This document shows, in pieces, positions 26,297-35,415 of a DNA stretch of 64,000 nucleotides (position 1 is its first letter; each line of letters begins with the position of its first letter). The position numbers and the translations under genes were made by a program. This stretch comes from Hazenella coriacea. Lineage in GTDB: Bacteria > Bacillota > Bacilli > Thermoactinomycetales > Thermoactinomycetaceae. The stretch lies in the NCBI RefSeq assembly GCF_004341825.1, contig NZ_SMAG01000003.1:455591-519590 (forward strand), in the 5' to 3' direction. The notes under the pieces were generated by a model, which saw only the letters and a program-made list of their open reading frames with translations, was not told the DNA's origin and made no database searches.

Positions 26297-27784
26297 CTAA
26301 TTCTTTTCTTTCTCCAATTGTGACATCAGTTGTAAGACATAAGGTAAAGTATCTCCCATGATACTGGTCCAAGCTTCCGTTGATCCACGATTAATCCACA
26401 CAATGGGGTGTCTGGGTGCTAAAGCCCGATATAATTTTTTAGTGGAAACTAAGCGTGGAATCATGGATGGTAATTGTGAGTTTTTCCGATGTGCTTCATC
26501 AATTAGAATTTGGGCATGACGCTCCGAAGTGAAAAAGTCAACAATAGGACTTTGATCCTGCCCTGCTAAAATAACCATATTTCCTTCAGGGTCAACCACT
26601 ACCCATATACGTCGTAACTCCGCCATCGCCCGGCAAACTTCCCATCCATTTGCCAAACCTTGTCCCTCAACAGTCGCTTTTTCAAGCTTCTCCAGTCCTA
26701 ATTTAACAGCTGGATCAATCGGTTTGCGTTGAATAGGCTTTTGAACAGCTGGAGAAGGTTCAAGTTTTGGCTGAGGCTTTTCTTTCTGAATAGGTGGGGA
26801 AGATTTAGGTGCTTCCTGTGAAGGTTTCTGTATGATAATACCTTCTTTACCGACAATCGGTATATGTGGTTTTTCTTCTTTAACCAGTACAGGTGATTCT
26901 TGCTTTATTGATTCATTTGCTTGACCTGTGCTTGGTTGCCCTTCATTTTCAGAAATAGTTGGTTTCATCACTTGTTCCTGTAAAACCTTTGAGCCTTGTT
27001 TTTCATCTTTCTTATCATCAAGTTGTGGTGACTGTTCCAGTACTGATTCTATCTTTTCTAACTCAGGTTGTTTCTCATTCATCACAAACGGATGTGCCAC
27101 ATGTTGTGATTCAACATAACCCGCATGTGGTCCATGTTGAATCTTTTGCATATGCTTAGGTAATAGGTGACATTTTTCAGGCAAGCCAAAATGTAGATAC
27201 GGAGCAGGTGCCTTCAATTGATAACACCTCTCAAAGACTACTGACCAAGGATGCTGAATAACAGTTCCACCTGACTTTTTGGAAACATACTCTGCATCTT
27301 CAATGTCTGAATAGACAGCAACTGTATAGTTCCCTTTTTGGTGCTCTACAAGTAACAAATTTTGATTCATGGTAGGAATCCATGGTCCAGGCAACTGTGA
27401 CAGTTTATGTACTGCATATTCTCGAATCAATTTAAGCAACTGAGATTTCACCATAAATAGACATGAAGGTAACCCTGGATTCATTAAAATTCCAGTTGCA
27501 TCTGAGCGATAAGCTTTGATCAAAAAAGGGAGTGCTGGCTCTTCCACCAATTCGACCATTTGAGGGTGAGACACTTGGATCGTTCTGGCTGCATCTAAAT
27601 CGCTACATACGACTACAAATTTTTCAGTAGGTTGGCTTCCTTTAGATAGAAATGGTTTCTTACCTGCATCCGATTTTTGATATAAAATCATGAGCTTGGG
27701 TAGCTCAACGACCAAAGCGTCCATGAGTTGCTCTGGATTCATTTGGCCTCTATTTGCCAATTCTAAATACTTTCTAGCGTTCAA
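26297..27784 (-). CDS. Large SseB-like multi-module protein of unknown function
   Basis: 495 residues starting at TTG 27784 behind GGGAGGAAAA; an upstream ATG at 27817 has no ribosome site. Three related modules are visible, each with a strand, an [S/T]-[D/E]-x-x-A turn and an end of the type P-x-hydrophobic-x-N-P/R-G. The first is FVVVCSDLDAA to ILMNPGLPS, the second VAVYSDIEDAE to YLHFGLPEK, and the third FFTSERHAQ to IVWINRGSTEAW. This is the SseB/YscB-like pattern. A Pro/Lys/Glu/Gln-rich linker of roughly 130 residues separates modules 2 and 3. No signal peptide or membrane segment. It lies between ccpA and aroA. Function not inferred. Confidence 0.65.
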   Translation of the reverse strand: MNARKYLELANRGQMNPEQLMDALVVELPKLMILYQKSDAGKKPFLSKGSQPTEKFVVVCSDLDAARTIQVSHPQMVELVEEPALPFLIKAYRSDATGILMNPGLPSCLFMVKSQLLKLIREYAVHKLSQLPGPWIPTMNQNLLLVEHQKGNYTVAVYSDIEDAEYVSKKSGGTVIQHPWSVVFERCYQLKAPAPYLHFGLPEKCHLLPKHMQKIQHGPHAGYVESQHVAHPFVMNEKQPELEKIESVLEQSPQLDDKKDEKQGSKVLQEQVMKPTISENEGQPSTGQANESIKQESPVLVKEEKPHIPIVGKEGIIIQKPSQEAPKSSPPIQKEKPQPKLEPSPAVQKPIQRKPIDPAVKLGLEKLEKATVEGQGLANGWEVCRAMAELRRIWVVVDPEGNMVILAGQDQSPIVDFFTSERHAQILIDEAHRKNSQLPSMIPRLVSTKKLYRALAPRHPIVWINRGSTEAWTSIMGDTLPYVLQLMSQLEKEKN

Positions 27785-28021
27785 TGACTTTTCCTCCCTA
27801 GGCTGATTTTCCAACATTCTTCATTTTTCTTATTGATATGATTAAGTTTGTTATCTTAAAGATCTCCTCTTTGATTCTGTCCAGAATCAGTCGGTAGAGT
27901 CGATCGGTCATTTCACTTAAGATAGATAAAATCAATCTATGGATGATCACTCTAACATGATCCATAGCGTTTATGAATGAAGCAACAGAGCCTAGATCCA
28001 TCCATATGAGCTTTTGCCTAA

Positions 28022-28108
28022 AGAAAAAAGAAAACAGTCCACTCCGCCATCCGATTCTGGCATTAGATTGGCGAAATCGAGCATCTTAATGAAAAGTGGG
28101 CTCTGTTA
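28022..28108 (-). ncRNA. Candidate structured RNA element (unassigned)
   Basis: AACAG/CTGTT and CCACT/AGTGG pair around an inner CGCCA/TGGCG. Read on the reverse strand the outer stem ends in GTTTTCTTTTTTC, like an intrinsic terminator. No promoter was recognised, so it may be a small RNA, a terminator of read-through transcription or a decayed element. Confidence 0.3.
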
Positions 28109-28243
28109 AAAAATAGCATAAAGTCATGTAAGATGGGGGGATCAACTCCTAATTGTTAGGCCTTTTGGCACTATTGCTTCATTATATATATGCAAAGCAA
28201 TTATTTATTTCCATATATATTTATCATAACAAATTTTTGAGCC

Positions 28244-28282
28244 AAAAAAAGCGAACCGACTCAATCGTCTGTACGCTTTTTT
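28244..28282 (-). terminator. Probable aroA terminator
   Basis: AAAAAAGCG and CGCTTTTTT flank further pairing (GAC/GTC, AC/GT), with U-runs on either strand. Confidence 0.7.
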
Positions 28283-28366
28283 GTGAACAGCATCGCTATT
28301 TAATTAGCGAAGGCATGTTCCCCACCTTATTAGTTTAAATGACTGTCCAAAGTTTTTCTTTAGACT

Positions 28367-29452
28367 TTAACCTTCTTTTTTGGACAAAAATTGACATTTA
28401 CGTAATTCGTCCATAAATGCAGAAAAAGATGAAATGTCAATTTGCTGTTTAGCATCAGATAAAGCAACAGCTGGATTAGGATGAACTTCCAACATGATCC
28501 CATCCGCTCCTGCCGCCAATGCAGCTTTAGCACAAGGCAATAAAATATCTCTTCGTCCAGTTGAGTGAGTCACATCTACAAATACAGGTAAATGAGTTTC
28601 ATTCTTTAAGATTGGGACTGCTGAAATATCAAGTGTATTTCTCGTCCACTTTTCATAAGTCCGAATTCCACGTTCACATAGCATTACTTGTGTATTTCCA
28701 CGTGATGCGATATATTCAGCTGCAAAAATAAACTCTTCGATCGTTGCGGCTAGTCCCCGTTTCAATAAGACAGGGGTCCGAACACTTCCCGCTGCCTTTA
28801 AAAGCTCAAAGTTATGCATATTTCGTGCACCGATTTGAATCACATCGACATACTGCTCAGCCATCTCCATATCACTTGGACTTACAATTTCACTAACTAC
28901 TTTCAAATCATATTGATCAGCAGCTCGACGTAAAATCTGAAGTCCCTCTTCTCCTAATCCTTGGAAATCATAGGGAGAAGTACGTGGCTTAAAAGCACCT
29001 CCACGCATGAGAGTGATCCCTTCTTCTTTTAATGCCTTAGCTACACGAAATACCTGCTCTTCTGATTCAACAGAACAAGGACCAGCCACAACAACAGGAG
29101 TTCCGTTCCCTACTTCATATCCCTGAATTTGCACAATCGTATTATCGGGATGCTTTTCTCGACTGACTACCAGTGTGTTTTTATGATCATCCACTTGTAA
29201 GTCTAGAGATGCTTTAAAAATCTGTTTAAATAAGTATCGAACTGTATCATCATTAAAAGGACCTCGGTTCTGCCTAATGAGTAGGTCCAACATATCACTT
29301 TCTCTTTCAGGGTCAAACTTACTGATCCCTTGTCTTTTCTTTACTTCCCCAATTTCTTGAACCAAAGAAGCTCTCTGATTTAATAACTCTAATAGCTGTA
29401 GATTGATTAGATCTAATTGTTTACGCAGCTCTTCTACTTTATGATCGCTCAC
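28367..29452 (-). CDS. aroA: Bifunctional chorismate mutase / DAHP synthase
   Basis: 361 residues: an N-terminal AroQ-type chorismate mutase (about 1-90: [24 protein letters not shown]-like [14 protein letters not shown]) fused to a type I-beta DAHP synthase (about 105-361: [66 protein letters not shown]). It condenses PEP and erythrose-4-P, the first shikimate-pathway step, with the mutase domain giving feedback control. GTG 29452 follows GAGAGGAG. In Bacillus this gene follows ccpA directly; here one large gene intervenes. Confidence 0.96.
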   Translation of the reverse strand: MSDHKVEELRKQLDLINLQLLELLNQRASLVQEIGEVKKRQGISKFDPERESDMLDLLIRQNRGPFNDDTVRYLFKQIFKASLDLQVDDHKNTLVVSREKHPDNTIVQIQGYEVGNGTPVVVAGPCSVESEEQVFRVAKALKEEGITLMRGGAFKPRTSPYDFQGLGEEGLQILRRAADQYDLKVVSEIVSPSDMEMAEQYVDVIQIGARNMHNFELLKAAGSVRTPVLLKRGLAATIEEFIFAAEYIASRGNTQVMLCERGIRTYEKWTRNTLDISAVPILKNETHLPVFVDVTHSTGRRDILLPCAKAALAAGADGIMLEVHPNPAVALSDAKQQIDISSFSAFMDELRKCQFLSKKEG

Positions 29453-29569
29453 TCGTCTTTCTCCTCTCTACTCTTCTATTATGATGCCCTAGTCAAATCA
29501 ATCATCAAAATACTTTTTACAGGATAGATTAATTTTGCCTATTATATCTAAAAAAGAGTCCCCTGTCAT

Positions 29570-30316
29570 CTATGGATCTTGAGCTGCAAATTTTTCAAAG
29601 TAAGTAGTTACCCCGCTCTCATTATCAGGAAAGTGGAAAGTTTCAAAATGGGTTTGATCTCCTTTTTGGATAATGATTGAAACAGGGAAGTTTAACTCTC
29701 TGTCGCCCCACTCCTCAGACTCCATCTGGATTCCTGTGCTCGACAAAAAGGTTTGAAAGGTTTCATGATCTGGCACCTTAACTAATATAAGTCGGTTAAT
29801 GCGATTCATCCACGATTGATCTCCTTTTTGAAAAAAAGGCATTGCACTTGGATAAACCCAAGCTGTATCAGTCTGCAAAGAAGTATCCAGTTCCATCGGC
29901 TGGACAACTTGAAGCGAGTCATTTTTAGGAATGTGTAGCTTCTCTGAGGTAGTAGCTAACACCAACATATCCCATAGCTTTGAATTTTCTTGTCCTATCT
30001 GCTTTACACTCGTGAGTGGAAGTGACTCTTCTTCTGCTTGCTTAGATTCAATCGGTGATAATAGCAACAAAAAAGAGACTGACATACAAACAGCTATCCA
30101 TTTTGCTGGAATCATAAACAAGCGACGCTGACGAATCCTTTCTTCCATACCAATTTCGTCTAAGCTATGAAATAAAAGGATCATTTCTTGTGCTTGTTTG
30201 CGGCATTTCATGCAGCTATTGATATGATCTTTCACCCTTTTAGTTTCTATTTCATTTAATTCCCCATCCAACAATAACTGAATGAGTGGTTCGGTCTCTT
30301 TGCATGAAGACATCAC
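29570..30316 (-). CDS. Membrane-bound anti-sigma factor with zinc-finger (zf-HC2) domain
   Basis: 248 residues. The N-terminal ZAS domain has LLDGELNEIETKRVKDHINS, then CMKCRK (HxxxCxxC zinc ligands). One membrane segment (about 71-88: WIAVCMSVSFLLLLSP) leads to an extracytoplasmic domain of about 155 residues. It starts 14 bases after the ECF sigma gene and should hold that sigma factor at the membrane until a signal releases it. The start is GTG 30316 or ATG 30313; the ribosome site overlaps the sigma stop codon. Confidence 0.88.
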   Translation of the reverse strand: MMSSCKETEPLIQLLLDGELNEIETKRVKDHINSCMKCRKQAQEMILLFHSLDEIGMEERIRQRRLFMIPAKWIAVCMSVSFLLLLSPIESKQAEEESLPLTSVKQIGQENSKLWDMLVLATTSEKLHIPKNDSLQVVQPMELDTSLQTDTAWVYPSAMPFFQKGDQSWMNRINRLILVKVPDHETFQTFLSSTGIQMESEEWGDRELNFPVSIIIQKGDQTHFETFHFPDNESGVTTYFEKFAAQDP

Positions 30317-30330
30317 TCAGCCATCTCCCT

Positions 30331-30876
30331 TTAATCCTTCCTGGAGAGCCGATCTTTAAGCATTTTTCGAGATCGAAATAGCTGGGTTTTGACGGTTCCC
30401 TCAGGGATCTCCAACTCTTGACTTATCTCAGTATAAGAATAACCATGATAATGACGTAAAATAATGACACGTCGATAAATTTCGGGCAAATCCATAATCT
30501 CTTGCTTCACTCGTTCTAATAGTAGTTTTTGCTCCACCTCTTCCTCTACCGATAAAGATGAGGTGGGGGTAGGCTCTGCTTGGATAAAAGTATCATCCAA
30601 AGTAACTAGATTTAAGCTTTTTTTACGCTTTTGATCACGGAAACGGTTGGTCATCAATGTTTTTAACCACGCCTTGAGCGATTTTTCGTATACATACTTA
30701 TTTGATTTCCGATGGGCCTGCCACAAAGTCTCTTGCGTTAAATCTTTGGCATCTTCCCGATTCCCTGTTAATCGATACGCAATATGAAATAAATAACGTT
30801 GATGCTGTTGCAAACGCTCCATAAACTCGTCTGCCACATGTTTCCATGCACGTTCTCCTAATTCTTTTGAAGACAT
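30331..30876 (-). CDS. ECF-type RNA polymerase sigma factor
   Basis: 181 residues. Region 2 is YLFHIAYRLTGNREDAKDLTQE, TLWQAHRK and LKTLMTNRFRDQKRK; region 4 is LPEIYRRVIILRHYHGYSYT, EISQELEIPEGTVKTQLFRS. This is a SigW/SigM/SigV-like extracytoplasmic-function sigma. The frame is open to 30948, but AGAAGGAGG sits before ATG 30876. Gene order sigma then anti-sigma is standard, and autoregulation is likely although no ECF promoter was identified with confidence. The pair lies between aroA and ytxJ, which are adjacent in Bacillus subtilis. Confidence 0.9.
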   Translation of the reverse strand: MSSKELGERAWKHVADEFMERLQQHQRYLFHIAYRLTGNREDAKDLTQETLWQAHRKSNKYVYEKSLKAWLKTLMTNRFRDQKRKKSLNLVTLDDTFIQAEPTPTSSLSVEEEVEQKLLLERVKQEIMDLPEIYRRVIILRHYHGYSYTEISQELEIPEGTVKTQLFRSRKMLKDRLSRKD

Positions 30877-31016
30877 GACAACCTCCTTCTGATCTTTCCC
30901 ATACCAGAGATTGTTGCATACATACTTCATGAATCTCTTTTTACACACCAGTCAAGTGCACCTTGCCAATTCATAACTGAACTAACTAGGTTGAAGAGCA
31001 ACAACCTCCATCAAGA

Positions 31017-31367
31017 TCAGGTCTGCTTTGCTTTTTCTAAGTTTTCTTCTGTAATCTCCCCATGTGATGCATCCCAAGCAACATGGGTACCCTCTTTAAT
31101 GTAAAGTGTTTGAGGTGACTCATGTTTAATTCCAAAGCGTTTGGCGATCCCTTGAGACAAGGAACGATCCTCAATGACTAAAATGAGCCCAATAACCTCA
31201 CCATGATGCCCTTTTCGGATGAATTTCTTCACTTCTTCATATGCATGAGCACTGATAGGACATGAGGTGCTATGTTTAAATATGAAAACTCCAGCGTCTT
31301 TGGAGCTTTCTAACAGCACATTCAATTCTTCTTCTGTTCTTAATCTTTGGATTCCACTCACTTTCAA
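31017..31367 (-). CDS. ytxJ: YtxJ, monothiol bacilliredoxin-like protein
   Basis: 116 residues with a thioredoxin-like fold. Features are VFIFKHSTSCPISAHAYEEV with a single active-site Cys (CPIS), LILVIEDRSLSQGIAKRFGI and HESPQTLYIKEG (the structural Pro). YtxJ-family proteins are linked to bacillithiol redox chemistry. The start is TTG 31367 or GTG 31361 after AAGGGTGGG. It is the last gene of the ytxG-ytxH-ytxJ block, separated from ytxH by a hairpin. Confidence 0.9.
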   Translation of the reverse strand: MKVSGIQRLRTEEELNVLLESSKDAGVFIFKHSTSCPISAHAYEEVKKFIRKGHHGEVIGLILVIEDRSLSQGIAKRFGIKHESPQTLYIKEGTHVAWDASHGEITEENLEKAKQT

Positions 31368-31451
31368 CCCACCCTTTTCAAGCTATCCTATTTTTAAGAT
31401 AACTCCTTTTTGTTAGAAATACAAATTAAGCTAAAAAAATGTTAAATGTAA

Positions 31452-31474
31452 AAGGCATCCAAAAAGGATGCCTT
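31452..31474 (-). terminator. Hairpin between ytxH and ytxJ
   Basis: AAGGCATCC and GGATGCC TT are separated by AAAAA, with U-rich sequence on the reverse strand. It may limit read-through into ytxJ. Confidence 0.7.
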
Positions 31475-31488
31475 CTGTAAAAGTTATT

Positions 31489-31857
31489 CTATTTCGATTC
31501 ATTTGATTCCTTGTTTTCTTCTTGTAGTTCAGGCAGTAATGCTTGAGGTTGGTTAACAGGAAGCGACTTAAGCTCTATATTTTTACTTTGCACCACTTGA
31601 CATTCTGGCCATTTATGTTGAATAAAATCATTCACATCGCTAAGTTTTTCCAACATATCATCGGTATTTTCTTTAATATTAGACAGAAAATCAGCGCTAC
31701 GATCCTTGATATTTTCTACACCTTGTTTAAGATCTTCTCTCATTTCTTTTCCTGACTTTGGAGAGGTAAGCAAAGCAACTGTCGCTCCTACAACTCCTCC
31801 CACAACAGCTCCAAGTAAAAAATCTCTCATTCTAATGCCATCATTTTGATTACTCAT
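31489..31857 (-). CDS. ytxH: YtxH-like protein
   Basis: 122 residues. The N-terminus MRDFLLGAVVGGVVGATVAL, then LTSPKSGKEMREDLKQG, is the YtxH domain: a glycine-rich membrane anchor followed by an amphipathic helix. The rest is charged helix. In Bacillus it belongs to a general-stress (SigB/SigH) operon. GGGAGGGACG precedes the ATG, 12 bases after ytxG. Confidence 0.92.
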   Translation of the reverse strand: MSNQNDGIRMRDFLLGAVVGGVVGATVALLTSPKSGKEMREDLKQGVENIKDRSADFLSNIKENTDDMLEKLSDVNDFIQHKWPECQVVQSKNIELKSLPVNQPQALLPELQEENKESNESK

Positions 31858-31869
31858 ATTCGTCCCTCC

Positions 31870-32256
31870 CTATTTTCTTGGTTTTTGAAGATTACGTGCT
31901 ATATCAATCCCAGCGCCTACAAGAGCGACTAGGTTACTTAAACGACTCTTATTGACCTCAGCTTGTCGGACAATCTCAGTCGAGACCTCTTCTAAACTTT
32001 CACCTGCTTTTTTCATCGATTGAAAGACAGCATCTGCTTGTTGTGACTTTTGACGAAAATCTTCAACTAGATATCTAGTCTCTTTCAACGTTTGCGTCGA
32101 TTCATCCACTGCCACTTCCACTTTTCCTTTCAACTCATTTAACGTTTGATTCATCAGATGAATCGTTTGATTGAAAGAGATGAGGGATCGGATCAAGAAA
32201 ATGACAAGTACAACCACAGCGATTGCAATGACACCAATACTAATAGAAACAATCAT
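31870..32256 (-). CDS. ytxG: DUF948 protein YtxG
   Basis: 128 residues: one N-terminal membrane helix (IGVIAIAVVVLVIFLIRSL) followed by a long coiled-coil region (MNQTLNELKGKVEVAVDEST and beyond), typical of DUF948. Function is unknown beyond its stress-operon link in Bacillus. AAAGGGGGATG precedes the ATG. First gene of the ytxGHJ set. Confidence 0.92.
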   Translation of the reverse strand: MIVSISIGVIAIAVVVLVIFLIRSLISFNQTIHLMNQTLNELKGKVEVAVDESTQTLKETRYLVEDFRQKSQQADAVFQSMKKAGESLEEVSTEIVRQAEVNKSRLSNLVALVGAGIDIARNLQKPRK

Positions 32257-32347
32257 GTTTCATCCCCCTTTCTAATGATGTGTATACCCTACATGATTTT
32301 TCAGAAACTACTTAGAAGATTATCAAATGAGATTCACTTGATTGATT

Positions 32348-34039
32348 TTAAGGTGAAACAGTAACAGGTAATTGCCCTTTCAGTTCTATCTTACCATGAA
32401 TTGCTTTAGCAACGGCATGCAAAGAAGTAGGAGTTGAGCCATAAATCGCTAGATATGTAGAACCTTTCGGAAGTAGACTCACTTCATAAGGAGTATCTAG
32501 ACCGATATGAATGATTGGCTTTTTGAGTCCTGACAATTGATTCACGAGCTCGATCATAGGAGAGTCCGCAGCTACATCACTCATTCCTACTAGAATCACA
32601 TCCGCTTCTTGCCCTTTTTGAAGCAACTCTGGAATATCTTTAGATTGGAGCCTATCTAAATAGATCGATTTGGCTTGAAGTCCTTCTTGCTGAAAAGCTT
32701 CCTCAAAGCCTTTGGGACGTTTTTCTGTTAAAATTAGCAATTGAGTCTGCTTGTCCAGCTTTACAGGTAGCTGACCTTTAGGATCTTGGACTAATGTGAT
32801 TGATTGTTCAGCAATCTTTTCTGCAACCTCCGGATTACTCGTAAGCTCTGATCCCTTTTTCACCAAAGGTAGAGGTTGTTTGACAATAGAGTTCTCTCCC
32901 AATCGTTCAGCTTTTAATTGCAAAATTCTTTTTACAGATTGATTGATTCTCTCTTCCGTAATGGTTCCATCTTCCACTGCTTTCTTAACTGCCTCAATCG
33001 CTCCTTTTTGTTTTTCAAGAGAGTGACCAATTAATACAAGATCAGCGCCTGCTTGAATCGCTAACACGCTTGCCTTTTCAGTTCCAAAATGTTTAACGAT
33101 AGCTCCCATTTCCATATCATCTGTAGCAATTACTCCTTGATAGCCCATCTCACCTCTTAATAAGTCAGTTAACACCTTTTTAGAGAGAGTTGCTGGCAAC
33201 CCAGGAGTCGGATCAATAGCTGGAAAGGTCGTATGTGTAGTCATCACAATATCTACATCTTTCTCGATCGCTGCTTGAAATGGAACCAATTCGATTTGAC
33301 TTAGTCGATCACGGGAATGAGCTACTTGTGGAAGATCGATATGAGAGTCCAACGATGTATCCCCATGACCTGGAAAGTGTTTGACAGATGCTAATATATT
33401 TCCATCCTTAAATCCATTAATCATTGAAATCCCCATCTGCTTTACCAGTTGAGGGTCTTCTCCAAAAGAACGAACTCCGATAATCGGATTTTTTGGATTG
33501 TTATTTACATCTAATGAAGGAGCTAAGTTTAGATTGAAGCCTAAAGCTCTTAAATCATTACCCATTTGCTTTCCTGCTTGATAAGCTAGTTGTGGATCCC
33601 GTGTGGCACCTAGTGGCATATTTCCGGGAAAAACAGTCACACCTTCTTTAATCCGGATCACCTTCCCACCCTCTTGATCAACCGCCAAAAGTAAAGGGAT
33701 CTCAGAAGTAGACAAAGATAAAGATTGAAGTTGATGATTTAACTCAACGGTTTGATTCATATTTTTAATATTACGTTCAAATAGAAGAATACCTCCAACA
33801 TGGTATTTTTCTATCAATTCTTTGGCTTGATCATTCATGACTGTTGCTTCTTGTTGACCTGATGATTCAAATCCGACTAAAAACATTTGTCCGATTTTTT
33901 GATCCAACGACATATCGGAGATTTTCTCCTCTACCCAAGCGGGACCAGCCATAGTGGTACTAGGTTCATTGGAGCAAGCCGTCAATAATAGCAAAAAACA
34001 TACACTAATAATAGAAAGAGTTTTTATTTTTTTTGTCAA
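32348..34039 (-). CDS. nagZ: Beta-N-acetylhexosaminidase (GH3), lipoprotein
   Basis: 563 residues. The signal sequence ends in a lipobox (LLLLTAC), so it is anchored outside the cell. The GH3 core has LLAVDQEGGKVIRI, SVKHFPGHGDTSLDSHIDLP (His/Asp dyad of bacterial NagZ) and IATDDMEMGAI with the nucleophile Asp, followed by a GH3 C-terminal domain (about 390-563). It removes GlcNAc from peptidoglycan fragments during wall recycling. TTG 34039 lies nine bases after GGAGG; the overlapping ATG is out of frame. It is upstream of the ytxG gene but not linked to murein amidase genes here. Confidence 0.93.
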   Translation of the reverse strand: MTKKIKTLSIISVCFLLLLTACSNEPSTTMAGPAWVEEKISDMSLDQKIGQMFLVGFESSGQQEATVMNDQAKELIEKYHVGGILLFERNIKNMNQTVELNHQLQSLSLSTSEIPLLLAVDQEGGKVIRIKEGVTVFPGNMPLGATRDPQLAYQAGKQMGNDLRALGFNLNLAPSLDVNNNPKNPIIGVRSFGEDPQLVKQMGISMINGFKDGNILASVKHFPGHGDTSLDSHIDLPQVAHSRDRLSQIELVPFQAAIEKDVDIVMTTHTTFPAIDPTPGLPATLSKKVLTDLLRGEMGYQGVIATDDMEMGAIVKHFGTEKASVLAIQAGADLVLIGHSLEKQKGAIEAVKKAVEDGTITEERINQSVKRILQLKAERLGENSIVKQPLPLVKKGSELTSNPEVAEKIAEQSITLVQDPKGQLPVKLDKQTQLLILTEKRPKGFEEAFQQEGLQAKSIYLDRLQSKDIPELLQKGQEADVILVGMSDVAADSPMIELVNQLSGLKKPIIHIGLDTPYEVSLLPKGSTYLAIYGSTPTSLHAVAKAIHGKIELKGQLPVTVSP

Positions 34040-34261
34040 GCATTTCTTCCTCCTTATAATTCAAACCATTCTCTTTTTATACCCTAACGTAATGTATCTA
34101 AAAAAGAAAGTTGAGATTTTCTAACAAAATGAAAAAAGAATGTTTGCTCTTTAAAAAGAAAATTACGTATGTCAATTTGTCCAAATCTTCTGCGTCTAGT
34201 AACAAGTATAGGGTAAGGGTATAATAAACAAGGAATGCTATATATTTTAGAGGTGAGTTAG

Positions 34262-35347
34262 TTGAGTAACATCAAATCAGTCGTAATTATGAAAGGGGAT
34301 CAAACCGGACAAGAGCTACTAGATGAAGCCCTCCGTGTTCTTGATCCCAATGTGATTGGCTTTGAAATTGATTTCCAAACGTATGATCTTAGCTTAGAAA
34401 ACCGCCGTGAAACAAACAACCAAGTCGTTCATGAAGCTGCAAAAGCCATGAAACGCACAGGTTTCGGTATAAAAGCCGCAACCATCACCCCAGAAGTCAC
34501 AGGGGATGTCGGTAGTCCTAACGCTATTTTACGTAAAGAAATTGATGGTAAGGTCATTATTCGTACTGGTCGTAGAATTCCTGGTGTTCGTCCTGTTGCA
34601 GGCATTCACTCCCCGATCTCCGTCGTCCGAATGGCTGTTGGAGATGCTTATGGAGCGAAAGAATGGCGTGAAGGTGAAGATTTAGATGAGGTAGCGTTTA
34701 GAACCGAGAAAATCGATCGGAAAACTTGTCGTACAGTAGCGGAATATTCTTTCCGTCATGCCAAAAAAACCAACGCCAAAGTATTTGGTGGTCCTAAATT
34801 CACCGTAAGTCCTGTGTATGAAGGTATGTTAAAAGAAGAAATGGATGCGGCAAGTCAACGTTATCCTGAAGTTCGCTATGAACCACAATTAATTGATGCA
34901 ACCTATGCACTTTTAATTAGTAATTCTGGAGATCCGATGGTGATCCCTGCACTCAACCGTGATGGGGACTGCTTAAGTGACCTTGTGTTACAACTATTTG
35001 GTTCGATCGCTGGCTCAGAGTCCATTTTGATGAGTTTCGATGACGATTTTAATACCCAAGTAGTCATGGCAGAGGCTCCCCATGGAACAGCCCCTTCCCT
35101 TTATGGTAAGAATGTTGCCAACCCCATGGCAATGATCTTAGCTTCCGCTTCTTTACTCACTTATTTCAATGAGCCAAAAGCAACTGCTGCTTCGCGAGCG
35201 ATCTATGAGGCTGTCATTGAAGCCGTTCGTGAGGGAATACGTACATCTGATTTGGGGGGTAGTTCTACTACCAGTGATTTCACTAATGAAGTCATCCGCA
35301 AAGTTCAAACGAAATTAGAAGTGTGGACCACTTTACAAGGTTTCTAA
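34262..35347 (+). CDS. Isocitrate/isopropylmalate dehydrogenase family protein
   Basis: 361 residues. The family layout is visible: VVIMKGDQTGQELLDEALRV, a central KTCRTVAEYSFRHAKKTNAK, NRDGDCLSDLVLQLFGSIAG (metal Asp region) and MAEAPHGTAPSLYGKNVANP (cofactor loop). The phosphorylation/substrate segment near residues 88-120 is divergent (SPISVVRMAVGD), so it is not a standard Icd or LeuB, and the substrate is left open. TTG 34262 follows GAGGTGAG. It stands alone with a good terminator. Confidence 0.85.
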   Translation: MSNIKSVVIMKGDQTGQELLDEALRVLDPNVIGFEIDFQTYDLSLENRRETNNQVVHEAAKAMKRTGFGIKAATITPEVTGDVGSPNAILRKEIDGKVIIRTGRRIPGVRPVAGIHSPISVVRMAVGDAYGAKEWREGEDLDEVAFRTEKIDRKTCRTVAEYSFRHAKKTNAKVFGGPKFTVSPVYEGMLKEEMDAASQRYPEVRYEPQLIDATYALLISNSGDPMVIPALNRDGDCLSDLVLQLFGSIAGSESILMSFDDDFNTQVVMAEAPHGTAPSLYGKNVANPMAMILASASLLTYFNEPKATAASRAIYEAVIEAVREGIRTSDLGGSSTTSDFTNEVIRKVQTKLEVWTTLQGF

Positions 35348-35352
35348 GGCCT

Positions 35353-35395
35353 AAGCCGGTTCCTCCTACCAGGGACTGGCTTTCTTTTTTATTTT
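35353..35395 (+). terminator. Terminator after the isocitrate-dehydrogenase-like gene
   Basis: AAGCCGGTTCC pairs with GGGACTGGCTT and is followed by TCTTTTTTATTTTT. Confidence 0.85.
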
Positions 35396-35415
35396 TATTT
35401 TTAAGAGGTGTCACC

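Larger units (their letters stand above)
27785..28366. other. Long non-coding region with two structured elements
   Basis: About 580 bases between the SseB-like gene and aroA. It contains a hairpin that probably terminates aroA (28244-28282), a small CGCTA/TAGCG hairpin (28302-28317) and a compact structured element at 28022-28108. No credible gene was found. Confidence 0.5.
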
